The notes beneath the pieces were generated by a model that searched no databases, was not told the DNA's origin, and saw only the letters and a program-made list of their open reading frames with translations. The position numbers and the translations under genes were made by a program. A stretch of 31,061 nucleotides of DNA from Paraphysomonas bandaiensis (lineage: Eukaryota; Chrysophyceae). Shown in pieces: positions 28,094 to 31,061 of this stretch (position 1 is the first letter of the stretch; every line of letters begins with the position of its first letter). The stretch is from NCBI GenBank assembly GCA_965644295.1, contig CBFFRP010000484.1:1-31061 (forward strand), written 5' to 3'.

Positions 28094-28159
28094 GTGCTCA
28101 GGAGGTGTGGTTTATCGGATGAGGTGTTCATTGTTGTGTGGATCACACCTCCTGAGCAC
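28094..28159. repeat. Perfect 16-bp inverted repeat (hairpin)
   Basis: GTGCTCAGGAGGTGTG at 28094-28109 pairs exactly with CACACCTCCTGAGCAC at 28144-28159, with 34 bases between. It could be an RNA hairpin or the trace of a small nested element. Confidence 0.8.
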
Positions 28160-28219
28160 ACAGACAGACAGACACACACGTACACATACATCAGATTGCT
28201 GCAGAGCTGATACCACTCT

Positions 28220-28725
28220 CAGACATGGCGACATATCCAACGACGACCCGGAGGCGGAGGAAGAGATACCACGAAAGTGCACGAGCAGGGTAAGCAATAC
28301 TGTTCATAAAGATGGTGACGGGGTCGTATGTCGTATATATGCGGTATTGTTCTGATTATTGTTGTGCGTTGTATACCACGAAAGTGCACGAGCAGGGTAA
28401 GCAATACTGTTCATAAAGATGGTGACGGGGTCGTATGTCGTATATATGCGGTATTGTTTTGATTATTGTTGTGCGTTGTTACTATACACTGCACTAACTG
28501 TGTACATATGATGGTGTAGGAGAAGTGCAACGGGAAGAAGAATGTTGTCAACATTCGTGGCGACACATCCAACGACGACCCGGAGGCGGAGGAAGAGATA
28601 CCACGAAAGCGCACGAGCAGGGTAAGTAATACTGTTCATAAAGATGGTGACGGGGTCGTATGTCGTATATATGCGGTATTGTTCTGATTATTGTTGTGCG
28701 TTGTTACTATACACTGTACTAACTG
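28220..28725 (+). repeat. Triplicated exon-like unit with splice donor
   Basis: A unit containing ATACCACGAAAG(T/C)GCACGAG then CAGGGTAAG and about 80 further bases starts at 28266, 28373 and 28598. Copies one and three also share upstream sequence encoding NDDPEAEEEIPRK. The GTAAG after CACGAGCAG looks like an intron donor in each copy, so this appears to be repeated duplication of an exon end plus the start of its intron. Confidence 0.8.
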
Positions 28726-28922
28726 CTTATGATCCTTCACCTGCTTATGATCCTCCACCTACTAGCAATGTGCCCCCAGCGGCTGTTGCCGCGTCGTTTC
28801 CGAGCATAGGTACTAATACTACTGTAAGTAGTAGTGGTAAAGATGGCTATATGCGTATGCAATGTATCCGAAATCAGGCTATTCGGTTGGAGCGTTTGCA
28901 GTCTCAAGCGAAGCAGATGTAG
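28520..28922 (+). pseudogene. Possible 3' exons of a spliced gene inside TIR element 2
   Basis: A candidate exon at 28520-28621 is bounded by GTGTAG upstream and GTAAGT downstream, and encodes KCNGKKNVVNIRGD followed by an acidic NDDPEAEEEIPRKRTSR. A last exon ending at 28922 reads MRMQCIRNQAIRLERLQSQAKQM at its end, after a Pro/Ala/Ser-rich part. Such a basic helical tail after a low-complexity stretch occurs in Myb/SANT-type accessory proteins of some DNA transposons, but this is a guess. The acceptor of the last intron cannot be fixed. No complete gene is visible. Confidence 0.35.
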
Positions 28923-29127
28923 CTATATGAGAATATGATATTACAAAACACAAGTAATAATAGCAGGGCCAACTTTTAACGCAATAAATACTGCTAATAA
29001 CAACTATACTTGCGACTTTTTCTTTATCTTTAACCTCTCAGATACAAATTACAGTAAAATAATAACTCAATACTTATATATGAAACCTGGTGAAATTGCT
29101 TTACCAGGTTTTGGTATTACCTCGACT

Positions 29128-29485
29128 TAAAGGCTACTGTTTGTTCACTTGAATCTGGAAATATTATTTTTGTTACTTCTACACTTCCAGAGATTGACGT
29201 ATTCGTTCCATCATATGATAGATTAGTTGTCTTTGTTTTACTAGTTTCAATATCTGTCTTCAAATCATTTGTCATAGCTGTTGTTTGTATTGAATTGTCA
29301 TTGAATAATACTTGTCCATCTCCATATAAATTTAATGATGGTGTTACAAGTGTCCCGCTCATTACATCTCCGCTCTTTTGAATATATCCTGTTAAGTCAA
29401 CGTCAACAATGCTATCTTTTATATATGTGTAATTTGAAGGGTTGAATACTCCGTTTGATGGTTTCGGCTTTGGGTAAATACTCAT
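29128..29485 (-). pseudogene. N-terminal part of fibre-like protein 2, separated by an insertion
   Basis: It starts MSIYPKPKPSNGVFN after TTATTATATA, matching the N-terminus of fibre 1. It then has LTGYIQKSGDVMSGTL, a tail-fibre-like GD-MSG-L motif, and SSEQTVAF, also shared with fibre 1, right before the break. In the current DNA the frame ends three codons into the insertion (TAA at 29117). The shared N-terminus suggests that both fibres dock to the same virion component. The C-terminal part is at 25924-26625. Confidence 0.8.
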
Positions 29486-29533
29486 TATATAATAATACAG
29501 TATATAATTATTTATAACATATATATATATACA
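29486..29533. promoter_or_regulatory. Bidirectional TATATA promoter, fibre 2 and discoidin-like gene
   Basis: Only 48 bases separate two divergent start codons. The gap holds TATATAATAATACAGTATAT-type sequence towards the fibre and ATATATATATATAC towards the plus-strand gene. Both transcripts must start within it or at the start codons, so 5' leaders must be very short. Confidence 0.6.
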
Positions 29534-30331
29534 ATGTCATTAACTTCTATTATCAACATTGCTAATTACATTAACAAATATAATGTCGTTCAAGGTAACA
29601 CAAACACACAATACCAGACAAATGTCACTTTTCCCACATCGTTTGCAGGTCTTCCAACTGCTTTTAATGGTCAAGATGTTTTTGATACTCATATTACTAA
29701 GTCTTATTCTGGTGGAAGTGGTTCAACTGCTTACGCTAATGGAAATTATAACTTAATTTGTTCATCATATGGTAAATATACTGGAGCCGATCCTTTGAAT
29801 TCATGCAATTTATTATTTGATGATAGTGATGAGACATTCTGGGGTAATAACAGATATAACAGCGGCCCCAACGGTATTGACAATTACAGAGATGGCGTTT
29901 TTCATGCTATGCCTTCTGGTGAAGCTTATGATGGCACAACAGGTAATTACATTGGTAGTAATGGAACAGATCATTATTTTTCAACTACATATGATACATC
30001 ACAATCAATAGATGGTGAATGGGTCCAAGTTCAATTACCTTATAAAATTCGTTTAACATCTATATCAACTCAAGAAAGAGATACAGGACAAGAGAGAACA
30101 ATGAAAGCATGCTATATATTAGGTTCTGATGATGGCACAACTTGGAATTATATTGATGATGTAGCATTTCCAGGAACACAAGATTCAACTTTGTTCACTG
30201 AAGCAGTTACAACAACTAAAAGATATTCAATTATAAGAATTGTTATTGCCTCAGCAGGTTATATTATGTTCAATACTATCAATTTTAGATTGACAGGTGA
30301 TACATGGAGTTTAGATTCAACAACAGAATGA
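29534..30331 (+). CDS. F5/8 type C (discoidin)-like adhesin, 265 aa
   Basis: Probable carbohydrate- or surface-binding virion protein. The C-terminal 150 residues fit a discoidin-type beta-sandwich: LLFDDSDETFWGNN (the start typical of these domains), IDGEWVQVQLPYKIRLTSISTQ (the ligand-side W and LP-I strand), then ACYILGSDDGTTWNYIDD and a closing YSIIRIVIASAG. The N-terminal 80 residues (INIANYINKYNVVQGNTN) are probably a stalk or anchor. No signal peptide or transmembrane segment. It diverges from fibre 2, so host attachment genes are grouped here. The domain call is good; role in attachment is inferred. Confidence 0.8.
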   Translation: MSLTSIINIANYINKYNVVQGNTNTQYQTNVTFPTSFAGLPTAFNGQDVFDTHITKSYSGGSGSTAYANGNYNLICSSYGKYTGADPLNSCNLLFDDSDETFWGNNRYNSGPNGIDNYRDGVFHAMPSGEAYDGTTGNYIGSNGTDHYFSTTYDTSQSIDGEWVQVQLPYKIRLTSISTQERDTGQERTMKACYILGSDDGTTWNYIDDVAFPGTQDSTLFTEAVTTTKRYSIIRIVIASAGYIMFNTINFRLTGDTWSLDSTTE

Positions 30332-30439
30332 TAAGTTTAAGCATTTCTTTATCATACTTTAAAGAAAGGAGCCGATTTTTTAAAACTATTTTATATATTG
30401 TTTGTTGCGTGTAGTTTGTTTAATCTTCTTTTCATTTCC

Positions 30440-30680
30440 TTTACAACACCAACATCAACATCATCACCATTACTATACCATCACCACTACTACACCATCA
30501 CCACTACTACACCATCATCAACACCATCATCAACACCATCATCAACACCATCATCAACACCATCACCATTACTACACCATTACCATTTGTGTTACTACAC
30601 CATCACCATTACTACACCATCACCATTACTACACCATCACCATTACTACACCATTACCATTTGTGTTACTACACCATTAC
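30440..30680. repeat. ACCATC/ACCATTACT microsatellite
   Basis: Trinucleotide-based tandem repeat of CACCATCACCATTACTACACC and CATCAACAC units. Frames through it (Thr/Pro/Ser or His-rich) are by-products of the repeat and not genes. Confidence 0.9.
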
Positions 30681-30683
30681 AAC

Positions 30684-30794
30684 TCTGGCATTTTGGCATT
30701 GGCTTTTTATAACATAAACTATATAATAAATTTTATTTTATAACTTTTTCTAATTTTCATAAAAGCCAAAATGCCAGAAAGCCAAAATGCCAGA
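30684..30794. repeat. Inverted repeat TCTGGCATTTTGGC with duplicated right arm
   Basis: TCTGGCATTTTGGC at 30684-30697 pairs with GCCAAAATGCCAGA at 30765-30778 and again at 30781-30794. The arms are 67-83 bases apart. It could form a hairpin downstream of the discoidin-like gene and act as a 3'-end signal; the function is unknown. Confidence 0.75.
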
Positions 30795-31061
30795 AAGCCA
30801 AAATCATATTTCAATTTTATTATAAGATAATTATTTAATATTATATAAAGTAATTAATTTTTATTTAAAGTATAGTATTATTAATATTATTATATAAGCT
30901 ATTATTATTATATTTAAAGATAGAGTGGAAAGGAAGAAAGATAGAGTGAAAAGGAAGAGTAATAAAACGAAGTTTTATTACGATACGGAGAGCCTTTCCG
31001 GCTCAGGAGGAATGCCTAAGCGGCTTAGAGCGCTCCCTCGGCCCTCCGCCTCGCTGTGTGT
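30795..31061. other. AT-rich tract, then a cluster of hairpins at the right edge
   Basis: No gene is seen. After an AT-rich stretch and two AGATAGAGTG repeats near 30919-30945, four hairpins follow closely: TAATAAAAC/GTTTTATTA (30960-30980), GAGCC/GGCTC (30990-31004), CTAAG/CTTAG (31016-31028) and GAGCGCTC (31028-31035). The sequence then becomes GC-rich to the window end. It might be the inner part of a viral terminal repeat or the next host segment. Confidence 0.5.

Larger units (their letters stand above)
26626..29127. mobile_element. TIR element 2, about 2.5 kb, inserted in fibre 2
   Basis: Perfect 25-bp inverted repeats lie at 26628-26652 and 29104-29128 (left one begins AAGTCGAGGTAATACCAAA). 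TAAA occurs at 26622-26625 and 29128-29131 and is the most economical target duplication, since removing the insert with one TAAA keeps the fibre frame; the A/T runs make the exact ends uncertain by a few bases. AAACCTGGTGAAATT recurs just inside each end in the same orientation (26664 and 29083). The interior has a minisatellite, a piece of the host repeat, a 16-bp hairpin and duplicated exon-like units. No transposase is recognised. The superfamily is unclear. Confidence 0.85.

Noticed and set aside
30398-30743. His/Thr/Pro-rich ORFs in the right-hand microsatellite
   Set aside because: Low-complexity frames generated by a trinucleotide repeat, open in two frames at once.

Overview
The window is eukaryotic genomic DNA that carries most of an integrated Polinton/Maverick or polinton-like virus (PLV) of the PRD1/adenovirus lineage, riddled with later transposon insertions. 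The host cannot be named from the sequence. It is a eukaryote: there are two short GT-AG introns inside a viral gene, an intact Ty1/copia retrotransposon, remnants of a probable non-LTR retrotransposon, and two terminal-inverted-repeat (TIR) DNA elements.

Layout. (1) 1-2950: GC-richer host repeat, two tandem-like copies (from 1 and from 1654) of a decayed element whose best-preserved coding piece (third copy, at 27247-27672) has a C-x2-C-x8-H-x4-C finger typical of the C-terminus of non-LTR reverse transcriptases. (2) 2951-3208: junction sequence. (3) 3209 to at least 30331: AT-rich viral element. Left arm: DDE integrase (-), small zinc-finger gene (+), a three-exon gene (-), a G-rich repeat tract, and a repetitive fibre-like gene (+). 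(4) 7829-14353: complete Ty1/copia element with 331-bp LTRs that look identical, flanked by ATATA duplications. (5) 14399-29485: a second small zinc-finger gene (+), then a long minus-strand block: coiled-coil protein, lipase, unknown 179-aa protein, adenain-like maturation protease, basic pX-like protein, major capsid protein, 99-aa protein, minor capsid protein, 152-aa protein, a 452-aa acidic protein, packaging ATPase, second fibre. (6) 29534-30331 (+): discoidin-like (F5/8C) protein. (7) 30332-31061: microsatellite, inverted repeats and a run of GC-rich hairpins at the window edge.

Two minus-strand viral genes are each cut by a TIR element. The first (21630-24066, TA duplication) splits the 452-aa gene; the second (26626-29127, probable TAAA duplication) splits the second fibre. 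Removing either insert with one copy of its target duplication leaves a length divisible by three (1359 and 1056 bases), so both were intact genes when hit. With the copia insert, about 11.5 kb of the roughly 28 kb viral segment is later insertion, leaving about 16-17 kb, a normal Polinton size.

Working together: integrase for chromosomal insertion; major and minor capsid proteins, protease and ATPase as the four-gene morphogenesis module; lipase, basic pX-like protein and 99-aa protein, each with an adenain-type (M/I/L)xGG site, as likely protease-processed virion components; two fibres sharing an N-terminus plus a discoidin-like protein as likely surface adhesins. Nearly every viral start codon sits a few bases to about 20 bases downstream of a TATATA run, which looks like a virus-specific promoter. 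No family-B DNA polymerase or helicase is visible; it may lie beyond 31061 or have been lost at the left junction, where the integrase C-terminus looks cut.
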